64,000 nt of DNA from positions 9,292,790-9,356,789 of the forward strand of contig NC_060899.1 in the NCBI RefSeq assembly GCF_014805685.1, written 5' to 3'. The translations under genes were made by a program, and so were the position numbers. Source of the DNA: Silurus meridionalis (Eukaryota; Chordata; Actinopteri; Siluriformes; Siluridae). The notes below the pieces were generated by a model, which ran no database searches, was not told where the DNA came from, and saw nothing but the letters and a program-made list of their open reading frames with translations. Positions 26,990 through 39,770 of this stretch are shown one piece after another. Position 1 is the first letter of the stretch. Each line of letters begins with the position of its first letter.

Positions 26990-27480
26990 GAAAGGATCTG
27001 CTCATGATCCAAAACATAAAAGCTCACTGGTCTCACATGGTGAGGGCAATGTATTGGCTTGGGCTTACATGGCTGCTTTTGGAACAGGCTCACTTGATCC
27101 AGCATTATGAATTCAGAAGTCCACAGAAACATTCTTTCTGCTGCTTTACAGAAAAATTTAATCCAATCGAATTGGAAGGTGCTTCATAATAGGGAAAGAC
27201 AATGACCCATAACAAACTGCCAACTCAATAATGGTCAAGTAAATCCTCAGATTAATCATGCATTTCATCTTCTGAAGAAGAGGCAAAAAAGGAAACTCTA
27301 CCAAAAAAAGCAGAACAGGTAGATATTTCAAGCAAGAGATATGCAAACAAATATTAGGTGTTATTTACTTCAGTTTATTTTAAAATTATTTATTTCAATT
27401 TTTCTCACCAAAAAAATGGTTTTGGGATTTTCTTGCCAATGTCTTTATTAATGAGCCTCTAATTTTGTATTACTGCAGAA
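26990..27480 (+). mobile_element. Tc1-like transposon fragment (family 2)
   Basis: Contains the order AAGCTCACTGGTCTCACATG, GGCTTGGGCTTACATGGCTG, AGTCCACAGAAACATTCT, GACAATGACCCATAACA (corresponding to the QQDNDPKH block), ATGCATTTCATCTTCTGAAG and GATATGCAAACAAATATTAG. That is the C-terminal half of a fish Tc1-like transposase. Several frameshifts. Confidence 0.75.
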
Positions 27481-27599
27481 AACCTGAAAAGAACTACCTT
27501 GTTTATCATTATCATATGTTAGCTGGCTAAATCTGTACACATAGTATCGGAGAACCACCTTATTCTCTGCTAAACATTAAATATTTTATTTTAATAGAT

Positions 27600-27945
27600 A
27601 GACACACCAAGCAGAAAAATGTGAGAAACTGTCCAAAAAATAGGTGTGCCAAGCTGGAAGCATTATACTCAAAAAGACTTTAGGCTGTAATTGGTACCAA
27701 AGGTGCTTCAGCAAAGTATTGAACAAAGGCTTGATTACTTATGTACATGTGATATTTGTTTTTCTTTTTAAATTTTTCATAAATATGCAAAGGTTTCAAA
27801 CACACTTCTTTCACATTGTCATTATGGGGTGTTGATTGTAGAATTTTTAGGAAAATATTGAATCTAATCCATTTTGGAATAAGGCTATAACATAACAAAA
27901 TATGGAAAAAGTGGAGCGCTTTGAAATCTTTCCGGATGCACTGTA
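27600..27945 (+). mobile_element. Tc1-like 3' end with terminal repeat (family 1)
   Basis: Remnant of the transposase C-terminus (AAGACTTTAGGCTGTAATTG) followed by the 3' noncoding part and a terminal repeat ending TTTCCGGATGCACTGTA. The same terminal repeat is seen at 36337 (left end) and 48576 (right end). Confidence 0.8.
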
Positions 27946-27994
27946 ATCTGTAAAATATTATTTTGATATCAGGTCTACACTATCAGTTACTGTC

Positions 27995-28395
27995 TTACTG
28001 CTTTAAAGGTAAAATACAAGCATACATGAAGCTACTTAGACGTGCAGATATCAGATCTGTTTCTGCATACACATTGAATGGATAGTTGCCGTTCTGCTTC
28101 TCCTCACTGTCAGAGGTTAGGGTTCTGAGAATTAGGGAAGAAGTCAGTAGGGCAGAAATAAAGTCTGTCAGGTCAGCATAGTCGTCTCTGCTAAATTTCT
28201 TTTCTGAGCTGCTGAGCCACTTGTGGAAAGCCAGAGCATGTTTTTCTTTGTAAGTCTTGTGCAGGCTCACATTGTGCATATGCATGACCTGCTTTGGTCC
28301 TTTAGCTTTATAATCCTGCCAACTCTTTCCCTGGAACCAGACATGGTGACACTCCTCTCCAATGAACCACAGGTTCAATGAACTCACAAATATCT
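27995..28395 (-). CDS. Unidentified exon-like ORF
   Basis: An open frame of about 133 codons follows a strong acceptor (TTTCTCTTTAG) and ends in TAA. The encoded text (SLNLWFIGEECHHVWFQG, QVMHMHNVSLHKTYKEKHA, DYADLTDFISALLTSSL) has balanced composition, mixed strand-like then helix-like character, and no repeats, unlike the surrounding spurious ORFs. I do not recognise it. It could be the terminal exon of a minus-strand gene, an internal exon ending earlier at a GTATGC-type donor, or a pseudogene fragment. No partner exon was found to the right, although the CpG-rich block at about 32 kb could hold a first exon. Confidence 0.35.
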
Positions 28396-29100
28396 CTAAA
28401 GAGAAAGACAGTGTATCCAATAGCTCTACAGCTAGGCAGTTTTAAACATGCTGACAAGTTTCAGCTAAATAAAATTTTTTTTAATAACCTACAGATTGAA
28501 ACATGATTGAAAGTTCCCACAATTAAATTGAGTGTCTTCATTCATGTCTAAGTTCTTGCTGTTTTCAGGCAAAAAATGTAACACTTTTACCTCAACCATG
28601 CAATAATGATGCAACTCCTAGGTTACCTCAGACATCATATTACTCATTACACTTTATTATCAACTGTAATTTTATTTTTAAAGTTTGTAGAGTTTGTCAT
28701 ACTATTAGATTAAGAGAACAAACTCCAAGACAGCATCTTATATCAAAAACAGAGGATTACTGTAACTAATTATTGTGACAAATTGTGATTATTGTCATTA
28801 ATGTCCAGCATGCCCTAATCTTTGAATAAAAAATATCCATTTAGCTTTAAATAAACCTTTTTTGTGGAAAAAGAAAATAATTTATAAAGTGTATGTTTTG
28901 TATTGGAGGTCCATACCATAGTATATTGATTGGGTTGTAAACAACAAAAATATACAGTATGTCAAGTTACGAAATAATAGCTACATTCGAGAATTCAGTT
29001 TGATTCAATGCAATTCTATTTGTACTGTTGTAGCAAATGATCAGCCTATGTGCTTTATCTAACTTTTGGTTTTACTAAAGTGCTGCTAACTTTGTGTACA

Positions 29101-29126
29101 TATACAGTATGTATATAACATATATG

Positions 29127-29202
<76 letters not shown>

Positions 29203-29210
29203 CATACATA
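29101..29210. repeat. (TA)n with (ACAT)n end
   Basis: About 34 TA units flanked by GTATATA variants and three ACAT units. Confidence 0.95.
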
Positions 29211-29560
29211 GGGACATGTTCTAGCCGACTGTTGCTCTCGGTTCATGCTGCCTTTAGACAGACTATAGTGATCCACTACTGATAATATTGAATGTGTGAA
29301 TGTGTGGATGACTGAGAGGGTGAATGTCTGTGTATTCGGTTTCTGTAGCTCTATCTCTGTTTCAACCTGCCTACTATAAAAATGGTGGGAAACAGAGATG
29401 TGGGGGAAAAAATATAATGAAGAAAGGATTATCATTCAAATAATCAGGAGCTCAATGGAAATGAGCATCATTGCTTGTGACATTGCATTTAACTGAGCCT
29501 CCGTGTGAAACAGCTCTTACATTATCCTCTCATTTCATTCTGACACACTGATACCGACAA

Positions 29561-29613
<53 letters not shown>
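29561..29613. repeat. (AC)n microsatellite
   Basis: About 25 AC units; a 25-base A run follows at 29680-29704. Confidence 0.95.
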
Positions 29614-29614
<1 letters not shown>

Positions 29615-31210
29615 CTTCACTATACTATTCTATTCTAATACTATACTATTCACTATATGGATCTACACTGTTCTGCTGTAAAAAAAAAAAAAAAAAAAAA
29701 AAAAGGCGATACTACAAACACATCACAATCATTGAAGACATGGTTAAAATACTTTATAAAACCATCACAAGTACAAAATAATTTTTTTTACATCCACTCG
29801 ACATCTCATCCAAAAGTGCAGGTAAGCACAATACAGATCATTTTAAAAGACTATTAAATTTTTACATGTATTTCCAATACATGGTGTGCTGAGACACAAA
29901 CATTTGCATAGTCTTAACAATGCAAAGGAGTTATTACTATATGGAAAAAAGTATGTAAAAGAAAATTCAGCCAGTGCAATAGGTTTGCTCTACAGGTCTA
30001 GGCTTATGACATAATTATGAAATGAAAGGTGTTTGGTTCTAGTACTTTTTTAATCTCTTTTATAAAGAATATAGTCTACTGACCAATAGCAGTGTTTTAG
30101 TTAATAATTTGACTAAAAACAGGATAGGATGAAGGCCACTCAATTGAGTGAGTAGCTGAAATCCATCCTCTCCAACAACACTACATTTCCACAGATCATA
30201 TGGGTGGCAGGAACAGAACAAACCCAACAGGAAGGACAATAAAATAATCAGTGACTCACCAGAGTCCGTTCAGACTGCATTTACACGTCATTTTGCTTAC
30301 ATATTCATTTATGGTGATCAGCGAAATCATTAGACCCACTGTTTTTTCCAATGCATATAACAGCTAAACAAGTATAATGGCTAATGGAATTATTGCTTGA
30401 TGTACTAAACTCTTCCACGATCATTAAGAGGTTAATATCATTAAAAAAGCCCAGAATCTTTTGTAATTTGTACAAGACTGTCTAGCCTTTTTCTCAACCA
30501 CAATTTCACCCTGCTCTGAGCAGCTGAAAGAGGAAGAAACAAAACCAATGTTACTGTGTTGCTGAGTGTGTTCCTTGTCTCCTATCTGCTTTCATTAATC
30601 TTCCTGCCACTCAGTAGAAATTAATCAAATGCAGTGACTGGGTAAAGCAATTAATTGGCAAGTGCCCAGATACTGAATTCTTTTTGATAAAATAACAAAG
30701 AAATTGTCAGTGCCGGTCTGATGGAGCTTTACTAATTTACATTTATTCATGTATTTACTCATGGTGTTAACTGATCAGGGCATAGACTGGAACTAATTTA
30801 TAGACAAAAATTAATGAAACTGAGATTTATTTATATTCGGATGCACGTTGGTTTCATATGGAAGTGCAAAGTATTTACACTATTCCTTATGGCTAGTCAT
30901 AAACCACAGGTCACAGGCTGAACATTAACTACGGCTGAAAATTGTTATTCAGAAAGACAAAGGGTTTTTGCTTTATGCATCGTTTTTTCTATGCATGCTG
31001 TTATTCAGTGCGTTTAACCCAGCATTGACACTTGTTTTTATTATGTGCTAAAGTAACTTATAAGGGCAATGGGGGTGGGCTAATCCAAAGCCTCAATTAA
31101 GATGAGAAAACAAAGTGTGACATTTAATATATATGATAATAACTCATTAATTGCAGATGTCAACGCAATTACGGAGCAAATATATGGTAAATAAGAATGT
31201 GTTTTATGTG

Positions 31211-31215
<5 letters not shown>

Positions 31216-31274
<59 letters not shown>
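31216..31274. repeat. (AT)n microsatellite
   Basis: About 29 AT units. Confidence 0.95.
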
Positions 31275-31277
<3 letters not shown>

Positions 31278-31899
31278 TATGCAAATAACTGCCAAAAAGG
31301 CACATGCAATTGTTTGTACACATCAAGCAGTCATTACAGCTGTAGGAGGGGTAGTAGTAGTGAAGACAGAGTCCAAACCGGTTGATACTGTACGAGACCT
31401 ACTTAAAACCAAGCTGGTTTTTAAGCTCCATCACTGTGCAGCAAAGCACATCTCAAGCTTCTACCCGCAAGCTCTTGATGAGGCTTCGACTAGCATCCAT
31501 AAGGTTTTTTTATAATATGCAGGTTGTGGACTGAAGGGTTCAGTCAGAGTGAGTGAGCTAATATCAGAGACGGAAAAGGTGACCGCAGAACCAAAACTAA
31601 TATGATGGTGCATAAAAAGACGTTATTGAGAACATCTAAGAACGGGCTTTGACAAAAGGGAAGGGAGTGGGGGGCTATAAACAACGCAACAAGTTAGGAA
31701 TTCAGTTCTACAAAATTCATTCATAAATAACGCAAAACATTTGCGTTTACACGCAAATAATCTAACCTGATCTCGCCAGATGCACTTTTGGCGCACATAA
31801 TACCACTTCGCCTTTGGGATCCAGGTACAGATAAAGACACAGCAGCACGTTCGAAGAAAAAGGAAAAAAATATATGGCGATAAGGTTTTAGAAAGTGGT

Positions 31900-32700
31900 A
31901 AGTGAAGCGAGATGGGGAGCTTTGTCGTGCGTAAACGCAGCTGGCGATCACAAACAACAGATCCGAGTCCTGCGCCTTCCCGACTCACAGTCTGCAGAAA
32001 TCCACACGCCTTCCACCACCCAGAACTGCGTCCATCTTCCACTCGATCACAGCACATCAAGTTTCAGCATAATCGGGTCCGATTTAACCCGGATGTTTTT
32101 TTCTTCTTCAAGCTTCGACTCGTGTTCTGCTTCTTAAAACATTCTGTATAGTCGTTTGAAAACTTCATGCATTCACGTAGAATAGACCACCATATTATTA
32201 TTGCATAAACAAATTTCCTTGAAACCGTAAGAACGCAAGAAACCGTAAACCGTGTTACTGTCTTTCTTTAACAACACTTGCAACATTGTGAGTTTAAAAT
32301 AAATAAATAAACCCCAGCATGCATTAAAACATTACCTTTATATTGTCCCCTGTAGAATAAGTGTCCACGGTGCAGTCGGTGAGAGTCCACATATGGGAAA
32401 AATCTCCGGGGAAGTTCAGCCAGCGGTTTGCCGCTTTTACCGTGTCGTGCTCTTTCCGTCTCCAGATGTGCAGTTGTTTTTTGTTTTGTTTTGCTTTCGG
32501 TTGTTGTTGTTTATGCTCCTGTATAAACGCTGCGAGTGAGAATGTTTGCGCTGCCTCCCCTCACCCTCCCTCTGCTGCGCTGCGCTGCATGGATGCGCAC
32601 ATTTCCTCCGTTCATCCTGAGACAAGGAAACACTTGCCCGCTTGCCCTGCCTACTGTACTACAATGTCCCTTCTGTAGGTGTCTTTGTTCTATTAACAAA
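31900..32700. promoter_or_regulatory. CpG-rich block, candidate promoter
   Basis: CpG dinucleotides and GC content rise sharply over about 800 bp in an otherwise AT-rich, CpG-poor region. On the minus strand a plausible donor (ATAAAG|GTAATG) ends a possible noncoding exon at 32336. This would suit the promoter of a minus-strand gene, either klhdc8b, with a 5' UTR exon spliced about 15 kb to 17.07 kb, or the unidentified exon at 28 kb. ORFs in the block show no family features. The assignment is inference. Confidence 0.45.
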
Positions 32701-33911
32701 CTTCAGTTCGGACACTGTCCGCTCGATCAGATCTTTGCATATGCATTAATAATGCTAGCATATCAATATTAATAATTATAGCAATACAAATCCTACCATT
32801 ATCTCTGCCATTTTTTGAAGTCAGCAGCAATGATTCAGTGGGAAATAATTTACAAGCAAACGGGGACCAATCGCAAAAATCCGTTTAAGTTTTGCGTTTA
32901 AGTTTGAGCTGTTATTTCCCAAGAGAAGGGTTCAGTAATTGAAAAGGTGCGGACTATCACCCACAGGCCGAAAGATTAATCGCTATTTGCCTTCTCTGAT
33001 TGCCAGGGTTCATGCTGGGAGGTATAATAGAATGCATAATGCAAACCTCCATTTTCGCTCCCGAAACAAGCAATTGAGCGCACAGAATGACAATTGCTCT
33101 TTTTCACGTTTACCCACACCCCACAATCCCCCACCCACCCCCGGGACCGGTTATGACAAATTACACAGCATATAAAGCAAAAAGTCTATCCGGCAAATAC
33201 AATCAATTCCCTTACTGCCCTCTCGCGGTGTTCATTATCTGTAGCAACAGTAGTAGCATCTTTATTAATAATAAACAGCACTTTCCAAGCAATTCATATT
33301 AAATAATCAAAAAATAAAGGAAAAAAATGGTTTCCTACGAATTTCAGAATCTGTGGAATTAAATCGTTTTGGCACTCCTCATTTAGGAACCTTTACCTAA
33401 ATAAAGTGAATTATGTTTTGATCTATGTTGGGTGTCTGTGAAACACCGTGGGCTAATTTTCAGGTCTTTGAGATGTAAAAACACGTTTTTCTTTTATTTG
33501 GCACAGGTATTGTCCATTAAAAAAAGCTTCTGATCTCAAAACCCCTTTCATACATGAGGACCTCGGAGATGTATCAAGTCATTAAGAGCGTAAAAAACCT
33601 ATTTAAAGATTTTGAAATCAGCTCAAAATTAAAGTCAGTCTGTTGAGTAAAGCTACAGCAAAAGGTATAAGGATAACAAGCAATAAATGCACCTCAGTGA
33701 AACATTTTCAACTGACTGTTGAAGTTATGCCTAATAAATAAATTAAGAAATAAAATGAAAAGCAATTCCAACACCTTTTAAGGACTAAATTGAGAAAAAA
33801 AAAGGAGGGAGCTACAGGTCCCTTGCTTTCCGTGTTATTGAAGAACTAAATAATGATATAATATTGATATTTTGATCAATTGTATGCTTTCTGACATATT
33901 ACAAAATACCA

Positions 33912-34000
<89 letters not shown>

Positions 34001-34679
34001 TTTAAATGCAACAGTATTTTTTTGCTGACTGTTTGTTAGCTAACAGCATGACACAGCATGACACAAAATTAAGCAGCATTGCTTAAGAAAGCATGCGGTT
34101 TTTCTGAACACTGGCATGGCTGTGATTTGCCACCGTTAATTTAGTATAACCGTGCGGTTTTGAGTGTATTGCTGCTTCAATACAACAGTTCTTTAAATGA
34201 GAAATTAATATTGAGTAAGTTACATTTTAGATATAGCGTGACCAAATGTTCAGTGAATTTTTGCTACACTAAAGGAAATAGATCCCTAGAAGGCCACATT
34301 CACTTTATAGCACATTGGTTAGTTTGCTAACTAGCTAAAGTTGATATTTACAATGCATATAAAGATGATTCAGGTGAAATTGCTGCCCTTTCTTCCATTT
34401 AAAGTAATGTTTATGAACAAAATTACTGTTTGCCCTGTCCACTGATATGTCACTAATTCCACTGTAGTAACTGTTTTGACCTAGAAAATGGAATGTTACA
34501 CTGCAAACACAGACAGGGTAAAACAATGAAAATCCCCAGTGTGGTTTTAGGAGCATAGGCATGCCTGGATCCCTGCTCAGCCAATTAAACAAATAAATTA
34601 GTGGACCTGAACTATCTGTATAATTGTACAAATGTTTTTAAGTATTTTGATACTTTTGCCATATAACCCACCTCTACTC
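32701..34679. other. No recognisable gene
   Basis: CpG content falls away after the block at 32 kb; contains one AT microsatellite. Confidence 0.5.
33914..34003. repeat. (AT)n plus poly(T)
   Basis: About 34 AT units followed by 21 T. Confidence 0.95.
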
Positions 34680-34880
34680 AAGAGTCAAGAGTCAGCAAAA
34701 CAACATAAAGATACATAACAGAAAACACAGAGCTAAGTAAGTGTCCTCGCAACATAAAGTGCATTTTGTGCAACCTCGTGCAAACAGTGCAAGACAGACA
34801 GAGCAAAGACAACACAAGACAGTGTAGGACAAATACACAAAAAACACAATAGCGCCACCAGTAAACCAACTGTATATTGC
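34680..34880. repeat. Interspersed repeat, family S
   Basis: ACATAAAGTGCATTTTGTGC, CGTGCAAACAGTGCAAGACA and ACACAAGACAGTGTAGGACA are words typical of the same family as 21338-21545. Confidence 0.5.
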
Positions 34881-34914
34881 GCAGAGTAAGAAGAAAGGAA
34901 GAAACCTTCAGAGA

Positions 34915-35658
34915 ATTCAATTTAATTCATTTTTATTTGTATAGTGCTTTTAACAATGAACATTGAATAAGATGTTCTTTATAAGTGTAAGTTTGTCCCT
35001 GATGAGCGAGCCGGTGGTGACTGCGGTATGGAAAAACTCCCCAAGATGGCATAAGGAAGAAACATTGAGAGGAACCAGACTCAGGAGGAAACCCATCCTC
35101 ATCTTAATTGCACTGAATGTCCATTTAGATAAACGATGTTGAGGTGTGCAGTGATGGTGATCAGAAGCAAACTGTAGTCCTGAGTCAATGTAGCAGACTG
35201 TTGACAGGAAGAGGGCAATAGGAAGAGAAGGATATAGATTATTAAGTATTTGTTTTGTAAGAAAGTTAAGGACACTGTGCAGTTGGGGACTTCAGCAAAA
35301 CTCGCTATGACAGCGTAACTAAAAGGGAGAGCCGGAAGGTAACACAGAAATGAGAATGCCCATTCATTATAGTTCCATTGTTGATTGGGAGGTATTGTAA
35401 AGAGATGGGCACTTAAATGCAAAACTGTTCATGCAAACCGTGGTCCTGTCATTGAAGCACACTGTTATTACAATATTAATTACAATTCATTGATCTTTAG
35501 GCTGTTCATGCAGAACCATCCCCAGCTGCACAGAGTGGTCTCTAATTGAAAAGAAGTCCATCCAGAGATAGAGTTTTGGGATGAATCAGCCAGACCCAAA
35601 GAGAAGGATGAGACATGATCACTAACCACTGGTACCTCAGGAGCATATTTTTTGAGAG

Positions 35659-35709
<51 letters not shown>

Positions 35710-35990
35710 CAGAATGACAGAGTGAAGCAGAGTAAAATGGTGACAGGAAGAGAGAAACATGATTATAAAGTATTTATATTATAAAGTATCCTTATTGTTA
35801 CTTGAAAGGTAATGTGTACTGTGTGATCAGGGTGTGAGTAGGGATTTCGGCAAGAATAGCTATTGCAGCATAACGAAAATAGAGAGCCAGAAGGTAACAC
35901 AGACATGAGGGATCTCTGGAACAAGAAACGGTCCGCCACACAACCCTCAATAAACCTGAGTAAACATGTGAGAGTGCGGGGATGACAGAG
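34915..35990 (+). repeat. Interspersed repeat, family R, long copy
   Basis: Starts TTTATTTGTATAGTGCTTTT then TTTGTCCCTGATGAGCGAGC and GAGGAACCAGACTCAGGAGG. The block also occurs, split by a transposon, at 43164-45415 and inverted at 52855-52975. Inside this copy a segment of about 65 bp (GGGACTTCAGCAAAACTCGC ... GGAAGGTAACACAG) recurs at about 35845. An (AG)n tract (35663-35707) sits inside. No ORF of significance; family unnamed by me. Confidence 0.7.
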
Positions 35991-36336
35991 ATGCTACTGT
36001 GGTGCTACCATGAATATCACAAACGTTAGAGGCAACATACTCTAAATGATCAAACTGTACCTGATCATCATGCCCACGGGAGAAAAAAAATTATCCAAAT
36101 CTTCAACAATTTTCTTTTATTTACCTTAGACATAGTATATAAATGAACAGACAACTGAAAGAAATGAAAGGGGTAAAAACAACATAAAATGTTTTAGCAT
36201 GTTTTAGCATGTTTTAACATCTTGAACTGCTAGGGCAGCTTTAATACACTATCGATTCATAACAGTCATGCAAAATGAATGCTGAACATAAAAGGTACAT
36301 ATTTCCTCAGGTGGTGTTTTGATGATGGTGGTGAAA

Positions 36337-36421
36337 TACAGTGCATCTGGTATTCACAACGCGTTATTTTTTTCACATTTTGTTATGTTACAGCCTTATT
36401 CCAAAATAGATTAAATCCATT
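36337..36421 (+). mobile_element. Tc1-like terminal repeat (family 1), left end
   Basis: TACAGTGCATCTGGTATTCA through TATTCCAAAATAGATTAAAT is the left terminal repeat of the same Tc1 family as 27600-27945 and 47405-48576. It stops where LINE sequence begins at about 36425. Confidence 0.75.
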
Positions 36422-36424
36422 ATT

Positions 36425-38724
36425 ATGAATTATTATACATTAGCCGTGGTGAACACTTATTTTAAAAATAAGGAGGATCATAGGGTGACGTATAAGGATG
36501 GAGGAAGGTGCACACAGGTGGACTATGTTCTATGTAGTATATGCAACCTGAAGGAGATTGGATACTGTAAGGTGTTGGCAGGGGACAGTGTAGCTAAACA
36601 GCATCGGATGGTGGTCTGTAGGAAGATTTTGGAGTTGAAGAAATGTGATGACTGAAAGAAGAATAAGATGGTGGAAACTGAAGGAGGAAGACTGTAGTGT
36701 GAGATTCAAGGAAGAGGTCAGGCAGGGGCTTGGCGGTGGTGATGAGGTGCAGGACGATTGGGCAACTACTGCAGAAGTGATAAGGGAGACAGCTAGAAAG
36801 GTACCTGGTGTGACATCTGGAAATAAAAATTAAGACAAAAAGACTTGGTGGTGGAATGAGGAAGTGCAGGACAGCATAAGGAGAAAGAGGTTCTCTAAAC
36901 AGAATTGGGATCGAAAGAGTGATGAGAAAAGTAAGCAGGAGTACAAGGAGATGCGGCAGCAGGTGAAGAGGGATGTGGCGAAAGCCAAGGAAAAGGCATA
37001 TGAGGAGCTGTATGAGAGGTTGGACAATAAGGAAGGAGAAAAGGATTTGTACCGATTGGCCAGGAAGAGTGACCGAGTTGGGAAGGATGTGCTGCAAGTT
37101 ATAGCAATAAAGGTTGGAGATGGAAATGTGTTGACTAGTGAGGAGTGTGTGTTGAGAAGATAGAGGGAGTATTTTAAGCAGCTGATGGACGAGGAAAATG
37201 AGAGCGAGAGAAGGTTGGATGGTGTGAAGATTTTGAAGCAGGAAGTTGATAGGATTATTAAGGAGGAAATGAGAGCAGCAATTAGGAGGATGAAGAGTGG
37301 AAAGTCGGTTGGACCAGATGACATACCAGTAGAAGCATGGAGATGTTTAGGAGAGATGGCAGTTGTTTAACAGGATTTTGGAAGGTGAGAAGATGCCTAA
37401 GGAATGGAGAAGGAGTTTGCTGGTACCGGTTTTTAAGAATAAGGGAGATGTGCAAACCTGCAGTAACTACAGATGAATAAAATTGATCAGTCACACCATG
37501 AAGTTATAGGAAAGAGTAGTGGAAGCCTAGCTGAAAGACGAGGTGACCATCTGTGAGCAGCAGTATGGTTTCATGCTGAGGAAGAGCACCACAGACGCAT
37601 TATTTGCTTTGAGAATGTTGATGGAGAAGTATAGAGAAGGTCAGAAGGAGTTGCAGTTGTGTGTTTGTGGATTTAGAGAAAGCGTATAACAGGGTGCCAA
37701 GAAAGGAGTTGTGGAATTGTATGAGGAAGTCAGGTGTGTCAGAGAAGTATGTGAGGGTGGTGCAGGACAGTGTGACAGCAGTGAAGTGTGCAGTAGGAAC
37801 GACAGACTGGTTCAAGGTGGAGGTTGGACTGCATCAAGGATCGGTTCTGAGCCCTTTCCTGTTTGCAGTGGTGATGGACAGGTTGACGGATGAGGTCAGA
37901 CAGGAGTCTCCATGGACTATGATGTTTGCGGATGATATTGTGATTTGTGGTCAGAGTAGGGAGCAGGTTGAGAAGAGCCTGGAGAGGTGAAGGTACATGC
38001 TGTAGAGAAGGGTAATGAAAGTCAGTAGGAGTAAGACAGAATACATGTGTGTGAATGAGAGGGAGAGCAGTGGAGTGGTGCGGTTGCAGGAAGAAAAGGT
38101 GGAGAAGGTGGAGGAGTTCAGGTACCTGGGGTCAACAGTGCAAAGTAATGGAGAGTGTGTTAGGGAAGTAAAGAAAAGAGTGCAGGCAGGGTGGAGTGGG
38201 TGTAGAAGAGTGGCAGGAGTGATTTGTGATAGAAGATTATCTGCAAGAGTGAAAGTGAAAGTTTATAGGACTGTGGTGAGACCTGCTATGTTGTATGATT
38301 TAGAGACAGTAGCATTAAGTAAAAGAGAGGAGGTGGAGCTGGAGGTAGCAGAGCTGAAGATGTTGAGGTTTTCGTTGGAAGAGACGAGGATGGACAGAAT
38401 TAGAAATGTGTTTATTAGAGGGACAGCGCATGAAGGGCGTTTTGGAGACAAGGTAAGGGAGGCGAGATTGAGATGGTTTGGACATGTGCAGAGGAGGGAC
38501 ATGAGGTATATCAGTAGGAGAATGCTATGAATAGAGCCACCAGGTAGGATGAAAAGAAGAAGGCCATGGTGGAGGTTTATGGATGTGGTGAGGGAACACA
38601 TGCAGGTAGTTGGGTTGATGTAGAGGAAAGAGGGGGAAAGACGGATGACGATGTGACGATCCCTAATGGGAGAACCTGAAAGAAGAAGAAGAAGAAGAAG
38701 AAGAAGAAGAAGAAGAAGAAGAAG
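36425..38724 (+). mobile_element. RTE-like non-LTR retrotransposon, 5'-truncated copy
   Basis: Plus-strand segments, in shifting frames, cover the end of the endonuclease domain (NTYFKNKEDHRVTYKDGGR, TQVDYVLC), the linker (RIRWWKLKEEDC, EYKEMRQQVKRDVAKAK), and the reverse transcriptase: SVGPDDIPVEAW, VFVDLEKAYNRVPRKELW, GLHQGSVLSPFLF and the catalytic FADDIVIC. The C-terminal RT part follows (FRYLGSTVQSNGEC, YRTVVRPAMLY, RWFGHVQRRD). It ends ATGGGAGAACCTGAAAG plus (GAA)15. Frameshifts and stops at about 36655, 36833, 37163, 37370 and 37990 make it inactive. Fish genomes often annotate this family as craniofacial development protein 2-like or RT-like proteins. Confidence 0.88.
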
Positions 38725-39409
38725 ATAAACTCATGAAATTCATTACCTTTTGCTATAACCCAAGCACTGGTGTGATAATCAAATAAGTTACTTTCTATCT
38801 TCACATTGCTTCCAGACAGCTATGATGATGGTTATGGGGATTTTTATGAAGATGCACACAAAAGATTTGCTTTGCAAATAGGAACAGGTCAAGTTGGGGT
38901 TTTTTTTGGCTGTTTTGTGTTTGATAGCTAGCATTAAGGCACGACAAAGGCACTCCCTTGAGTTGCACTACATGAGTCTTGGGGAAACACTCATATGCAA
39001 ATAATATGCAAAATAACTGCTTTTTTCTCATTAAAAAAGTCTGTGTTCTGATTGTGAAAGCTTAGCGGACTTTTGCTTTGTTTCCTAATCCTTCTTTTAG
39101 TTGTTCTAGTTCAAGTATGTCTCCTACGTCTTATTGCAATTAAAATGCATGAAAAAGCCAACCTTAACAACATAGATACTTTAATAATAGAACAATATTT
39201 TCAATAACTCATGGCCTGTTTTAAGTGAAAAAGCTATCTGATACAATTTTCAGGGCAGGAAAAATCACATTAATAGACATTTTTCTATTTAATTCATTGT
39301 TAACACATGGATTATAGGTATGAGGAAAACTGAAATATTAAGTGTTTTAGTAAGGTGTCATCATGATGAACTACCAGAACAACTTTAATGCAACTTAGCA
39401 AGAATTTAC

Positions 39410-39770
39410 ATCAGCCATTCAAAATGAATGATGAACATAAAAGACACATATTCTCTCAGGTGGCGTTTTGATAATAGTGGTGTACACGCTGTGCAACACA
39501 TCATTATAAAATCCCTTCTAGTTTTTAACTGAGTTGAGGTCTGGTCAGACCATAACACTCAGTGAATGGATGGAATCATTGTCATCCCATCAGGCAGCCA
39601 CACCCATCAGGATAGAACTGTTTTCTCAAGGGTGATCAATCAGAAATACTTTATATTGATCTGAAATAAAGATTTTCTCAAGGGTCCAGATTTGGGGAAA
39701 ACTTCTTCACAGCATAATTCCACTATTTCTTCTTAATTTAACTAGTCACCTACCTGTATATAATTATCAC
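39410..39770 (+). repeat. Interspersed repeat sharing text with 36260-36335
   Basis: AATGAATGATGAACATAAAA, TCTCAGGTGGCGTTTTGATA recur at 36274-36332 as AATGAATGCTGAACATAAAA and CCTCAGGTGGTGTTTTGATG. Probably a DNA-transposon derivative; no coding sequence. Confidence 0.45.

Larger units (their letters stand above)
28396..31899. other. No recognisable gene
   Basis: AT-rich DNA with TA, CA, A and AT tracts. No coding exon matching the ORF at 27995-28395 was found. Confidence 0.5.

Noticed and set aside
31623..32060. 145-codon minus-strand ORF
   Set aside because: Starts at a non-conserved codon in the CpG-rich block, odd composition, no splice context or motif.
36594..37324. Long minus-strand ORFs of 164-167 codons
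   Set aside because: Antisense shadows of the plus-strand LINE, created by its purine-rich coding strand.
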